Shown here piece by piece: positions 26,057 through 35,357 of a stretch of 64,000 nucleotides of DNA (within the stretch, counting starts at the first letter, position 1; every line of letters begins with the position of its first letter). Position numbers and translations under genes: made by a program. Below the pieces are notes generated by a model. That model saw only the letters and a list, made by a program, of their open reading frames with translations, made no database searches and had not been told where the DNA came from. The stretch is from assembly GCA_029262065.1 (NCBI GenBank), contig JAJDAC010000041.1:1-64000 (forward strand), given 5' to 3'. The DNA is from Candidatus Krumholzibacteriota bacterium. GTDB taxonomy: Bacteria; Krumholzibacteriota; Krumholzibacteriia; JAJRXK01.

Positions 26057-27072
26057 GGCTCGAAGAACAGCAGCTTCTCTTCTTCTTCCATCTGGGCCAG
26101 GCGTCGATGTTTGCGCCAGTAGGCCCTGGCCGCGCCCAGCAGGAACAGAAACGTCATGGCCGTGAACAACGAGCCGGCGCTGCCGACCGCGGCAATCCAG
26201 CCGTAGCGTACGCGCACACTCTTGTCGAACTCTGTCGCGAACTGCTGCATCGAAACGCCCGTGACCTCGCGAAACGCCGTGTCGAAGCGTCCGGTTTCGG
26301 CCGCGCGATCCACCACGGCCCGCCATCCGCCTTTTTCCTGTAGTTGCTTCTCCAACTCACTGACCGCGCGCATGCTGATCTGATACGCCAACCCGGCGGC
26401 ATGACCGCCCGCGGGAAAAGCACGGCTGAGTTGAGACAACGGTCTGAGATCCTGGGTGCCAGCCGCCCTCACCATGGCAAACGAGTCCAGCAGACGCCAC
26501 TCGCCCGATTGCCACTGCGCCACACCCTCCACGAACCAACGCGGCACACCCGCGCCACCTAGTCGCTGGCCCAGGTACACGTGGGACAATTCGTGTCGCA
26601 ACACCTCGTCCAGGCTCTTGCGACCGCGGGCAATGGCCTCGACGTTCAAGACGATGGGACCGCCGGGCCAACTGGCGAAGCCAACTCCCCACTCGGGAAG
26701 AAAACCGGCGCGCGCCCAACCCGAAAACGTGCGTTCACTCAGCAACACCACTTCCACCGGCGCCGGATCCGACACGCCCAGCTGGGTAGCGATTTCGGCG
26801 GACGCACGAGGCCACAGCTGGGCCACGGCACCTACCGCACCCGCCAGCGATTCCTCGGCGCGGATGCTACCGGGAGGATCCTGGAGTGCGCGATGCAGGG
26901 GCGTGCGGTCGGTCTGCGCCGCCGCGGCCGCGGCCGCGACGAGCAGGAGCACCGACACCAGGCCCGCCTTGATGGCGCGCCCAAAGGGCAGGTGGCGCAG
27001 CCGGGTCAGCCGCGTCCCAGATCGACGGATGGTTCCAGGGAATCGTCCAGAAACCGGAGAATGTCGTTCCAC
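26053..27072 (-). CDS. membrane-anchored gluzincin (peptidase MA-like)
   Basis: A 339-aa predicted metallopeptidase with one membrane segment near residues 33-50, ending in a stretch of Ala, and a C-terminal helix near residue 305-322. The zinc motif RHELSHVYLGQRL near residue 170 (HExxH) and the downstream EGVAQWQSGEW, supplying the third Glu ligand, mark the gluzincin family. The active part lies outside the cytosol. Only one ATG fits; it overlaps the end of the upstream hydrolase gene by 67 bp, so the true start may be an alternative codon closer to the hydrophobic segment. The substrate is unknown. Confidence 0.78.
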   Translation of the reverse strand: MERHSPVSGRFPGTIRRSGTRLTRLRHLPFGRAIKAGLVSVLLLVAAAAAAAQTDRTPLHRALQDPPGSIRAEESLAGAVGAVAQLWPRASAEIATQLGVSDPAPVEVVLLSERTFSGWARAGFLPEWGVGFASWPGGPIVLNVEAIARGRKSLDEVLRHELSHVYLGQRLGGAGVPRWFVEGVAQWQSGEWRLLDSFAMVRAAGTQDLRPLSQLSRAFPAGGHAAGLAYQISMRAVSELEKQLQEKGGWRAVVDRAAETGRFDTAFREVTGVSMQQFATEFDKSVRVRYGWIAAVGSAGSLFTAMTFLFLLGAARAYWRKHRRLAQMEEEEKLLFFEP

Positions 27073-27995
27073 GCTTCTTTTGCCGCCTCGAGACGCTCCG
27101 GCGTATGACGCTCGGGGTCGTCCCAGAAGATGAATCCGTGGGCTCCGTGCTCGTAGACTCGACAGACGTCCTGGGTGCGACCGGCGGCCTTGAGGGCCTC
27201 GATCATGGTCAACGCCTGTTGCTTGGGGACAACTTCGTCCAGGGCGCCTTGCACCAGAAAGATAGGTGCATCGCTCAATTTGCCCACCAGATCCACGGCA
27301 TTGCGGCTGGCAAACGCTTCGGGCTTGTCCTTGGGGCCATGGCCGTAGATGCGACGGCTGAGGTCGTCGCTTACGTCAAATTCGTTGTCCAGCAAGTACT
27401 GGTACCAGTCATAGATCTCCATGACGCCGTAGGCGGCAACCACGGCGCGTACCAGATTCCTGGCTTCGGGGCGGGCGAGCGCCTTCACCGAAATCAGGGC
27501 GCCGTGGCTGGTACCCATGAGAGCGAACTGTCCAGGCACGATACCGGGGTGGTTTTCCAGCAGTTTCATGGCCGCCAGAACGTCATCGACCTCCCCGGCC
27601 GCCACTTCGATTTCACCCTCGCTGTCGTCTTCGCCCCGGTAGCTGGGCGCGAAGACAATGTAGCCTTGCTTGGCCAGCCATCGGCACTTCTCGCGCGTGC
27701 CTTCGGACACACCGCCAACGCCACCATGATTGAAGATGACGCAGGGCTCGACGTCGGCCTCGCTGAACGGGTTCACAAACAACCAACCGGTGACCTTGAG
27801 ATCACCCGAGGGATAGCTCACGTACGCCTGTTCTATGTCATCGACCAACCCCCGGTCGAGGATCTCGAATCCGGGCTCCTCGGCCTGGCAGGCCGACGTC
27901 CAAGAACCAAGGACCAGCACCACCACCATGCTCAGCCACGAACTGGATCCTTGTAGCCGCAATCCATGGCGCGCTAGTTTGTAGTCGTGATGCAT
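27006..27995 (-). CDS. secreted alpha/beta hydrolase (DLH/prolyl oligopeptidase type)
   Basis: A 329-aa exported alpha/beta hydrolase. The start was placed at MHHDYKLARHG, which gives a signal peptide (about 20-36) ending SACQAEE; longer readings cross the divergent sirtuin gene. Nucleophile Ser is in ALMGTSHGALIS (GxSxG) near residue 168, the acid Asp in VQGALDEVVPKQ near 265 and the His in YEHGAHGFIFWDD near 295. NHGGVGGVSEGTR near 90 gives the oxyanion HGG. It probably hydrolyses esters or small peptides in the periplasm. The gene is divergent from the sirtuin gene with only 12 bp between starts. Confidence 0.85.
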   Translation of the reverse strand: MHHDYKLARHGLRLQGSSSWLSMVVVLVLGSWTSACQAEEPGFEILDRGLVDDIEQAYVSYPSGDLKVTGWLFVNPFSEADVEPCVIFNHGGVGGVSEGTREKCRWLAKQGYIVFAPSYRGEDDSEGEIEVAAGEVDDVLAAMKLLENHPGIVPGQFALMGTSHGALISVKALARPEARNLVRAVVAAYGVMEIYDWYQYLLDNEFDVSDDLSRRIYGHGPKDKPEAFASRNAVDLVGKLSDAPIFLVQGALDEVVPKQQALTMIEALKAAGRTQDVCRVYEHGAHGFIFWDDPERHTPERLEAAKEAWNDILRFLDDSLEPSVDLGRG

Positions 27996-28007
27996 GAATC
28001 GACCTCG

Positions 28008-28754
28008 ATGATTCCGGAAGAACTGATCGCGCGCCTGGACGAACGCGCGTGCGTCGTGGTGCTCACTGGTGCCGGCATCTCGGCCGCGAGTGGTGTACCC
28101 ACGTTCCGAGGAACCGACGGCCTCTGGAAGAATTACCGCGCCACCGACCTGGCCACTCCCGAGGCTTTCGCCCAGGACCCCGCGCTGGTATGGGAATGGT
28201 ACGGCTGGCGCCGTGATCTCGTGCGCGCCTGCCAGCCCAACCCCGCCCACCGGGCGTTGGTTGACCTGGCACCAATGGTCGCACGATTAGCCATAGTAAC
28301 CCAAAACGTAGACGGCCTCCACGAGCGCGCTTCGGCCGAGGTCCCGGTCCTACGCCTCCACGGCAGCCTGTGGCAGATGCGGTGCGTGGCATGCGGGCGC
28401 GAAATCGAGAACCATGAACCAGGCCCAGCCCCCGGCGAATTGCCTCGGTGCACGAGTTGTGGCGAATTGCTGCGTCCCTCCGTGGTCTGGTTCGGCGAAG
28501 CCCTGGACGATTGGGTGCTGGGCCAAGCCGGACAACTGACCAGTGAAGCCACCGTATTCATGGTCGTGGGAACCAGCGGGGTGGTGTACCCGGCCGCCTC
28601 GTTCGCGGCCCTGGCCGCCCAGGCCGGCGCGTACGTGGTCAGCTTCAACGTAGACGACGGCGCGCGCTCGGACTCGGCCCACGATCATGTCAATTCGCCC
28701 TGCGAGGTCTCAATGCCACTCCTCGTGCGGGAAGTAGCCGCCAGGCGCCCATGA
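28008..28754 (+). CDS. NAD-dependent sirtuin deacylase (CobB/SIRT5-like)
   Basis: A 248-aa Sir2-family enzyme that removes acyl groups from lysine with NAD. GAGISAASGVPTFRG near 21-35 and TQNVDGLHERA near 97-107 are NAD and catalytic blocks, with the His of RLHGSLW as general base; four zinc Cys (MRCVACGRE and RCTSCGELL) are present. WYGWRR near 64-69 provides Y-x-x-R, the pair that in class III sirtuins recognises succinyl/malonyl groups. A GTG seven codons upstream is also possible; the ATG at 28008 was preferred because MIPEELIARL fits the family. Its stop overlaps the next gene by 4 bp. Confidence 0.93.
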   Translation: MIPEELIARLDERACVVVLTGAGISAASGVPTFRGTDGLWKNYRATDLATPEAFAQDPALVWEWYGWRRDLVRACQPNPAHRALVDLAPMVARLAIVTQNVDGLHERASAEVPVLRLHGSLWQMRCVACGREIENHEPGPAPGELPRCTSCGELLRPSVVWFGEALDDWVLGQAGQLTSEATVFMVVGTSGVVYPAASFAALAAQAGAYVVSFNVDDGARSDSAHDHVNSPCEVSMPLLVREVAARRP

Positions 28755-30109
28755 AATCCACGCTCTACTTCATCGTGCTGACCCTCGTTCTAACGTCGCC
28801 GTCTCCAGATGCGCGGGCGCAGCTGCTGGACGCGCGATCGGTCGGACTGGGCGGAGCGCTGGCGCCTGACACGCGGAGCGCGGACCGAATCAACCCCGCC
28901 ATGCGGGGACTGCCGGGCGAAGCCCGACGACGGTATTCGATACGCGTACCGTTTTTTCTCCTGCAACAGCTCGACGACCGGCCCACGCTGAACGGGGGCG
29001 ACAACGACTTCGACCTGAGCCACGTGGCCCAATGGATGGTCAAGATACCAGCCGGTCTACAATGGCAGCGCCAGAAACCACTTTCGGAAAGCACGGAACT
29101 GGTTGACTCCGGCAGCCAATGGCAGGCGACGAGATCCGATCTCCAACGCGACCTTCCTCCCACCAGTTTCACGCGGGGCGAGACGATCGACGCTTTCGAC
29201 CTGGGCTACGAGCTCGACCTTGGCGAACGCCACGGCGTGGTGTATCTGAGCGCCGTACAGGGTTTCGCGGTGAGCGAAGTCGATGTGGAAGTGTCCGGCG
29301 GGTACGAAAGCCTGCTCGCCAACGGCGCCGGACAGGCGACGGCGACGACCCGAGGGTTTCTGGCCACGGGTTTCAGCTACGGCCTTACGTACGCACGAGA
29401 GGTAGCGCTGGGAAACGGAGCCGGTGCGGGCGATTTCGATGACTACTTCGACCAGGCCGATGCCCGCCCCCGACTGTGGATTGGTCTTGGACTACGTCGC
29501 TTGAACGGACTCGCTTACGCCCGCACGCAGGGCAACACCACCCTGTCATCGGTGACCGGTGACGCGGCTTCGATCGCCGTGGATACCGTCATGGACTACG
29601 AGTCCGCGGCGGCCGAGGGCTTGTCTCGCTGGGGTGGCGGTTTCGCGGCCGACCTCGGCGCGGTTCTGCGATGGCGCGGATTCGAGTGGCGGGCCGGCGT
29701 GGCCGACCTGGGTGCGTCTCTCAAATGGTCTGACGCCGACCGCGCCACGATCTCGCAAGATCCTGCATCCTCTGTAACTCGTTCGCGCGAAGCCAGGTCC
29801 CTCGACCTGCCTACGCGTTGGCGGGTGCACCTACGCAAGCTTGCAGCGACGAACGAAACCATGGCGTTGATCGAAGCAGGAGAAGACGCGGGTGGTTTCA
29901 GTGCCCGATCCGCGATCGAAACCACACGAGGTCGCCTTGGTGCCCGTGTGGGGGTCGAGTTCGACACGCGCGAAACCTGGCAATTCGCCGGCGGCCTTTC
30001 GGTGAATCGTGAGAAACTGCGAGTCGATGTGGGGCTGCGTACGCACAGTGGCAACCTCAACCAGACACGCGGGGTCGCCTTGACCATGGGCCTATCGTGG
30101 TTGCGCTAG
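28751..30109 (+). CDS. secreted outer-membrane barrel-like protein
   Basis: A 452-aa exported protein with a signal peptide (about 1-23, ending ARAQ). It begins with LDARSVGLGGALAPDTRSADRINPAMRGLP, split around residues 26-55, a pattern like the TraF_2/PorV-type barrel start (A-R-x-x-G-x-G-G-A and N-P-A). The rest has alternating polar/hydrophobic strands and ends in GLSWLR, with an aromatic close to the C-terminus as in barrel proteins. A role in lipid or solute transport is possible but not shown. The start overlaps the sirtuin stop by 4 bp (ATGA), which suggests translational coupling. Confidence 0.7.
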   Translation: MKSTLYFIVLTLVLTSPSPDARAQLLDARSVGLGGALAPDTRSADRINPAMRGLPGEARRRYSIRVPFFLLQQLDDRPTLNGGDNDFDLSHVAQWMVKIPAGLQWQRQKPLSESTELVDSGSQWQATRSDLQRDLPPTSFTRGETIDAFDLGYELDLGERHGVVYLSAVQGFAVSEVDVEVSGGYESLLANGAGQATATTRGFLATGFSYGLTYAREVALGNGAGAGDFDDYFDQADARPRLWIGLGLRRLNGLAYARTQGNTTLSSVTGDAASIAVDTVMDYESAAAEGLSRWGGGFAADLGAVLRWRGFEWRAGVADLGASLKWSDADRATISQDPASSVTRSREARSLDLPTRWRVHLRKLAATNETMALIEAGEDAGGFSARSAIETTRGRLGARVGVEFDTRETWQFAGGLSVNREKLRVDVGLRTHSGNLNQTRGVALTMGLSWLR

Positions 30110-31299
30110 GGGGCGAGGATCCGAGCCGCGTGCACCGTCTCGTCCACGCCGACTTCCACATCCGGCGTGGCCGACACCTTCACACCCGTTCGCATGGGCA
30201 GGATGAGATAGAACGCCATCCCTTCGTCACCCACCGGTCGCACCACGATGGTTCCACCGTGGAATTCCAGAACGTACATGGCAATCGGCAACGATAGGCC
30301 GCTGCCGCGTTGGTGATTTTCTATTTCGTAGGTGAGCTCGAACCGCTGGAACAAACCGGTCAGCTTCGACTCAGGAATAATCGGGCCCGTGTTGAAAATG
30401 CGAAGCGCCTTCCACCACCCGCCCGACGTCGAAGCCGCCTCCATGAACTCCGAGACGGGGACCGCGTCTTCCCTCACATGGTCCACGACCTCGAGTTCGA
30501 CGCGACCGCCCGCGCCGTTGTGCCGCACTGCGTTGTCGAAGATCTTCTCGAGAGCCACCTGGAGTAGGGTCCAATCGCCGTCGGCGAACAACTCCCGTTC
30601 GACCTCCAAATTGTTCTGCAGGAAGACACCGCATTTTTCGGCGAACTCAGCCTGCTCCTGCAATTTGGTTCCCACCAGTTTGGAAAACGAAAACTCTTCA
30701 AAATTCGAACGGCTGTGACTGGATTGTAGTGAGGCCATGAGAATGGCGTCGTTCATGAAGCCGGCGAGTCGCTGCCCACTTTCGTACACGATCTTCATGA
30801 ATTCGGTCTCCACATCGGTGCGCTCGAACGAGTCGTCACACAGAAACTCGATGCCGCCCATGATTGAAGTCAGCGGTGTACGCACCTCGTGACTGACCAG
30901 CGCCAGGAAGCTGTCTTTCATCGACTCGACGCTCTCGACCTCGGCCAATGCGTCTTGCAACCGTTGGCTCTGCCGTGTCAGGGCCACGTTCGTGGTGTGC
31001 AGATCAGCGACCATCGAATTGAACGATCGGGCCAAGCGCGCGAACTCGTCGTTGCCCTGCACGGGAATTCGCCGCGCCAGATCACCCTGGGAAACCTGAT
31101 CGATTACCTCGCTCATTTCCGCTACTCGTCGACGAACCCCACGAGCCACGAAGAGCGCGGCCAGAAAGGCCACCATTCCACCGGCCACCAGACCCCACAC
31201 GGCTCCCAGGCGCAGGGTCGCGAGAGGGCCCGCACACGCCAGCAAGGCGATGATCGGAATGACCCGGGGGGCCAAAGAGAGGCGCTGGGACAATCTCAA
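30106..31299 (-). CDS. HAMP-type sensor histidine kinase
   Basis: A sensor kinase of about 397 aa. Two membrane helices (around residues 15-55) precede a HAMP domain (SQGDLARRIPVQGNDEFARLARSFN), then the HisKA domain with an intact H-box (ALVSHEVRTPLTS) and the ATPase with N-box EKIFDNAVRHNGAGG. The G1 box reads FNTGPII, a variant that occurs in functional kinases, and RGSGLSLPIA provides the G2 box. The start is uncertain: a TTG at 31299 was chosen because upstream sequence looks non-coding. No cognate regulator is adjacent. It overlaps the convergent barrel gene by 4 bp. Confidence 0.85.
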   Translation of the reverse strand: MRLSQRLSLAPRVIPIIALLACAGPLATLRLGAVWGLVAGGMVAFLAALFVARGVRRRVAEMSEVIDQVSQGDLARRIPVQGNDEFARLARSFNSMVADLHTTNVALTRQSQRLQDALAEVESVESMKDSFLALVSHEVRTPLTSIMGGIEFLCDDSFERTDVETEFMKIVYESGQRLAGFMNDAILMASLQSSHSRSNFEEFSFSKLVGTKLQEQAEFAEKCGVFLQNNLEVERELFADGDWTLLQVALEKIFDNAVRHNGAGGRVELEVVDHVREDAVPVSEFMEAASTSGGWWKALRIFNTGPIIPESKLTGLFQRFELTYEIENHQRGSGLSLPIAMYVLEFHGGTIVVRPVGDEGMAFYLILPMRTGVKVSATPDVEVGVDETVHAARILAP

Positions 31300-31598
31300 C
31301 GTGGTTGAACCCTGGAAACTGGGTGGATTTCGGCTCCATCCAGATTTCGGCGGACCGGCCGCCAGTCTGAAGGGGCACTTTCGGCGTCCTCGCAGACAGA
31401 TCAACCTATCGCGTAACACATTATAATATATCCACTTATCAACCAACCCGGTTATCCCTGACGGCGGGGTCCGGGGCTTTTCGCCCCTGACCGCAGCCGC
31501 GGGGCGAGGTGGAACAACTGCACCCGCCCAAGCGTTGAACAGGACAAGGAGACCCGCCAGTTTCCTGGTCGTCGGACTCACCCTGAAGGAGAACTGAA
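31300..31598. other. intergenic region with an AT-rich patch
   Basis: No gene is supported between the sensor kinase and the divergent PDZ gene. The patch 31418-31442 is strikingly AT-rich for this genome; on the minus strand it contains TATAAT at 31425-31420 with TTGGTT 15 bases upstream, a possible promoter for the kinase. A short GGGGC/GCCCC hairpin lies near 31473-31487. Confidence 0.4.
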
Positions 31599-32588
31599 AT
31601 GCGATTGAGAACATTCCTGACCGCGACCGGCGTGGCATGCGCCCTGGCGATCACGACGTCAGCCGGCTGGGCCGGCGGATACCTGGGAATCCAGATGCAG
31701 GAACTCACTCCGGCTCTGGTGGAAGCCCTGGATCTGGACGACGACGCCACTGGTGTGTTGGTGTCCGAGGTCGTGGCCGACAGCCCGGCCGAAGCAGCGG
31801 GTCTGCGCAACGGGGACATCATCCTGGGCTTCGATGGCCGCGATGTGAGCTCGACTGGCGAACTACGAAGATGGGTCTCGCGCGCCGACGGCGGCGAGGC
31901 CATCAACCTGGAAATCATTCGCCGCGGCCAGAGACAAACATTGAGCGTGGTGATGGGCGACACCGCCAAGCTCGAACGCCGTCGGGATAGAAACCGCCGC
32001 GCGCCCCGTACCTGGACGCTCGACGGCGACGACGGCGACCAGAACTCCTGGAGGTTCGACGGCGACGATGGCAAGGGACTGGCTCGGTTCTTTGTCGGCC
32101 GCGGCCAACGCCTCGGTATACGGGTCGAGCCCGTGAGCGACGATCTGGGTCGTTATTTCGGGGCCGAAAAGGGCCTGCTGGTGCTTGAGGTTTTCGACGA
32201 CACGGCCGCGGCCACCGCGGGCATGCAGGTAGGCGACGTAATCGTCAGCGTCGCCGGCGACGCCGTGGAAAACGCCGGTGATATCCACGAGATCCTGGCC
32301 GACTATTCCGAAGGCGATGAAGTCGCGGTGGGAATCATTCGCGACCGTAACGCCACGGAATTGGCGGTCACGGTCGAAGAGTCGAGGGGCCTGAACCTGG
32401 GCCAGTTCTTCGAGGGTGATGGTCCCAGCATGTTCCGGTTCGACGGTCGCGACGGAAACGATTTTCGAGTCGACCTGCCACGGCGGATGCAGAGGCACCA
32501 CGAAGACGAGGAGTCCCTGGACGAGCTGCGCGAGGAACTGCGCGACCTCCGCAAGCGACTCAGAAAATTGGAAGAGAACGACGGCTGA
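31599..32588 (+). CDS. secreted protein with two PDZ domains
   Basis: A 329-aa exported protein. The signal peptide ends near residue 26 (SAGWAGG). PDZ domain 1 spans about 27-125 (GYLGIQMQELT opening, DSPAEAAGLRNGDIILGFDG) and PDZ domain 2 about 170-270 (DTAAATAGMQVGDVIVSVAG). A Glu/Arg-rich coiled coil near residues 300-325 ends the protein. There is no HtrA-type protease domain, so it is an adaptor or scaffold rather than an enzyme. A GAAGGAGAA ribosome-binding site lies upstream of the ATG. It is convergent with the hybrid kinase-like gene. Confidence 0.88.
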   Translation: MRLRTFLTATGVACALAITTSAGWAGGYLGIQMQELTPALVEALDLDDDATGVLVSEVVADSPAEAAGLRNGDIILGFDGRDVSSTGELRRWVSRADGGEAINLEIIRRGQRQTLSVVMGDTAKLERRRDRNRRAPRTWTLDGDDGDQNSWRFDGDDGKGLARFFVGRGQRLGIRVEPVSDDLGRYFGAEKGLLVLEVFDDTAAATAGMQVGDVIVSVAGDAVENAGDIHEILADYSEGDEVAVGIIRDRNATELAVTVEESRGLNLGQFFEGDGPSMFRFDGRDGNDFRVDLPRRMQRHHEDEESLDELREELRDLRKRLRKLEENDG

Positions 32589-32608
32589 TTGACCGTATGC
32601 GGGGCGGG

Positions 32609-35197
32609 TCAGCGTATCCGCTGGCTCGCCCTGGACTCCAACACGCTGTGCAGCACGGCCTGAAGCTGCTCCGACCGGAGTGGCTTTCCAATGCAATCGT
32701 CCATGCCCGCGGCGATGCACTGCTCCCGCAAATCACGCGTAGCTCGAGCCACTACGCCGACCAGGGGAGTTCTGCTGTCGGCGCCTTCGCGACGGCGGAT
32801 CTGCTCGGCCGCCCGATAGCCATCGGCCCCGGGCATCATGCAGTCCAGGAGAACAACATCGTAGCTATCGTGGGCAAGTAACTCGAGCGCCTCGGTGCCA
32901 CTGCCCGCAACCTCAACGCGACATCCCAGCCGCTCCAGAGTCAGGCTGGCTACCCGTTGATCCACCCGGTTGTCCTCAACCACCAGTACGCGCGCTGAGA
33001 TCGGCTGGCTGACCCGCGTGGACCTTGCATTATCGCGCCCCCGTCCGTGGGCAAGCACGTGATCGAGGCCCTGACGCAGGGCAGTGGCACGAACCGGTTT
33101 GGTAACTACCCCATCCACTCCGTGGGCGGCGAGTTGACCGGTCGGGCGCGGCATTCCGAAAGGCGGCATCAGCAATACCCGCGTGGATTCGAGCGCGGGA
33201 TCACGCTTGACCAGCTGAGCCAACTGAACTCCCCCCACGGGCTCGATAGCGTCGTCGACAATGACCACCTGGTAGGGCCAACCATCGCCATCGGCTTCTC
33301 GCAACATCTCCAGCGCCTGATCTCCGCGCGAGCAGAGATCGGCATGTACGCGCATGTCGGTAAGTTGCCGGTGGAGAATCTGGCTGAGGGCCAGGGTCGA
33401 CTCGACCACAAGCACCCGCACGCCTCGATGATCATGCTGCGACGGAGCAAACTCAGCCTCGGCGAGCGGCTGCTCGAAGGGCAGTGTGCACCAGAACGTG
33501 CTACCAGCTCCCGGCTGACTGTCTACCCCCATCTTGCCCCCCATCAACTCCACCAATCGGTGTGCGATGGCCAAGCCAAATCGTGAGTCTCCGGAGTTGT
33601 TTTCGGCAAGAGCCCGCTCGGGGTCGAAAATACCATCCAGGGAATGTGCGTCGATGCCGGCGCCATTGTCCCGCACTTCGAATCGAACTTCCCAGGCGCT
33701 GGATGCCGCCATGACCGTCTTGCCCAGGATCACAACTTCGCCGGCTTCGGTGCTTCGCAACGCGTTGGCCACCAGGTTGACCAGGATCTGTCGCAGTCGA
33801 CCAGCGTCTCCCGCGACGAGGGTGGGAACCGAGGGCTCGATGTAGGAGGCCAACTGCACGCTCTTTCGATGCGCGGATTGCGACATGAGGTCCAGGACGT
33901 CCTCGACCATTCGACCTGGATCGAAGTCACTGACCTCGACGCTCAAGTTGCCGGCTTCGATTTTCGAGAAGTCCAGAACGTCGTTGATCAACGTGAGCAA
34001 CGCGTCGGTGGAGGTACGAACCGTCTCGGTGAACTCACGTTGTTCGCGGCTGAGTTCGGTATCCAGCAGGCGTCCCAACGTGGCCATGACCGAATTCATG
34101 GGACCACGAATTTCGCCACCCACCATCGCCAGGTAGTGCACCTTCACCCTATTGGCGCGGTCTTCGGCCTCGCGCGAGGCCTGCCAACGCTGGTCCTGCC
34201 CTACGCGCGACGAACAGGGCACACCCAGCATGATCACGCCTTCGACCGCTCCGGCCTCGGAGCGGTAGGGATATTTCGTGATCTCCAAGGAAATCGTTTC
34301 GCTACCCCGGGCTCGGTATTGACGCACCGAGCTCTCCATCGTCCGACCGGTAGCCAGCACATCCAGGTCTTCCTGGTAGCATCGCGCGGCGTTTTCGGGA
34401 TCGATTTCCCAGAGGTACTGGCCTTCCATGTCGCGTTGGTCGACGCCGAAAATACTGGACGCCTGGGAGTTGGCCCGAAGAATTCTATTTTCACCGTCCT
34501 TCAACCAGACCACCGCGCCCATGTTGTCCAACACGGCGCGATCAGTGGAAAAGGCCTGGTCTTGAGGACGCGCCGGCCCGGTACTGAAACTGGTCGCGGG
34601 GGATTGTCGATCGTAGGCGGTCAACACAATGGCGAGCAACTCGGCAAGGCCCTCGGTCACTGGAAGCACGTGAGACACGAACAACGCATCGGGCTCAACC
34701 TGCGCCAAGCCCAACACCCCCAATACGTGATCGCCGGATGTAATGGGAACCGCGAGCATGGCCGTACATTCGTGGCCCAGCGCATCGATACCGCGGCCAC
34801 TCCAGGCCTGGTAGTCGTCCACGACCACCGCCTCGTTGCGGTCCCAAACGCGACCGGGCAAGCCGTGTTTGGGTTCGCACGCCACGCCCAGGTGGGTCTC
34901 GAAGACACCCTGCGCGGCTCGCAAACGCATGTACGCGGCACCTTCTTCGACCAGATACACAAACCCGTGTTCGACTCCGGCCGCTCCCGTGGCATGCAAA
35001 ACGATGGTATGGAGGAACTCGTCGACGCTCAGACCGTGCGAAAGAGCAAGGTTGCCCTCATGGAGAGCCGAGGCGTATAGGTTGGCGGAGACCCCCGCCT
35101 GGGGCGAACCGTGGGGTTCACCCGTAGAAGATGGTACTTCAGCACCACCCGAATCGGCCGAAATGGGCCGTCGTTCAGATTCGTTTGTAGGATTCAT
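32609..35197 (-). CDS. hybrid histidine-kinase-like protein lacking the acceptor His
   Basis: An 862-aa cytosolic protein: GAF domain (about 45-200), PAS domain (about 220-330), HisKA dimer region (350-415), HATPase (430-575), receiver 1 (593-715) and receiver 2 (735-855). The H-box reads AMVGGEIRGPMN instead of the usual S-H-E-I-R-T-P, so Gly361 replaces the phospho-acceptor His (codon GGC at 34115-34117). The N-box (Asn475-Leu-Val) and DNGAGI are present. Receiver 1 has Glu599-Ser600 for the acidic pair, while receiver 2 keeps Glu741-Asp742, Asp785 and Lys838. Autophosphorylation at the normal place should be impossible; it may act as a sensor scaffold or receive phosphate on receiver 2. 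Confidence 0.9.
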   Translation of the reverse strand: MNPTNESERRPISADSGGAEVPSSTGEPHGSPQAGVSANLYASALHEGNLALSHGLSVDEFLHTIVLHATGAAGVEHGFVYLVEEGAAYMRLRAAQGVFETHLGVACEPKHGLPGRVWDRNEAVVVDDYQAWSGRGIDALGHECTAMLAVPITSGDHVLGVLGLAQVEPDALFVSHVLPVTEGLAELLAIVLTAYDRQSPATSFSTGPARPQDQAFSTDRAVLDNMGAVVWLKDGENRILRANSQASSIFGVDQRDMEGQYLWEIDPENAARCYQEDLDVLATGRTMESSVRQYRARGSETISLEITKYPYRSEAGAVEGVIMLGVPCSSRVGQDQRWQASREAEDRANRVKVHYLAMVGGEIRGPMNSVMATLGRLLDTELSREQREFTETVRTSTDALLTLINDVLDFSKIEAGNLSVEVSDFDPGRMVEDVLDLMSQSAHRKSVQLASYIEPSVPTLVAGDAGRLRQILVNLVANALRSTEAGEVVILGKTVMAASSAWEVRFEVRDNGAGIDAHSLDGIFDPERALAENNSGDSRFGLAIAHRLVELMGGKMGVDSQPGAGSTFWCTLPFEQPLAEAEFAPSQHDHRGVRVLVVESTLALSQILHRQLTDMRVHADLCSRGDQALEMLREADGDGWPYQVVIVDDAIEPVGGVQLAQLVKRDPALESTRVLLMPPFGMPRPTGQLAAHGVDGVVTKPVRATALRQGLDHVLAHGRGRDNARSTRVSQPISARVLVVEDNRVDQRVASLTLERLGCRVEVAGSGTEALELLAHDSYDVVLLDCMMPGADGYRAAEQIRRREGADSRTPLVGVVARATRDLREQCIAAGMDDCIGKPLRSEQLQAVLHSVLESRASQRIR

Positions 35198-35272
35198 GAC
35201 TTTTGCAACGTTCCGAGTAAAGCTCCGGACGAAGATTGAGCAAATCCCGGGCCGTCACACGCAACGTTCGGG

Positions 35273-35302
35273 TTGAGGACAGCCGGAAGATTGCGCCACA
35301 AT
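35273..35302 (+). promoter_or_regulatory. possible sigma70-type promoter
   Basis: TTGAGG and CACAAT are 18 bases apart, upstream of the oligoendopeptidase gene and downstream of the divergent kinase start. The match is partial, so this is only a candidate. Confidence 0.25.
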
Positions 35303-35357
35303 GGGGCTAGCTGGTCCCGACCCTCAGCCCAACCCGCAGACGAAGGATGACCGAGCC

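Noticed and set aside
30106-31299. Loss of ATPase function in the second sensor kinase because of FNTGPII
   Set aside because: N-x-G variants of the G1 box occur in active kinases, and the His, N-box and G2 box are intact.
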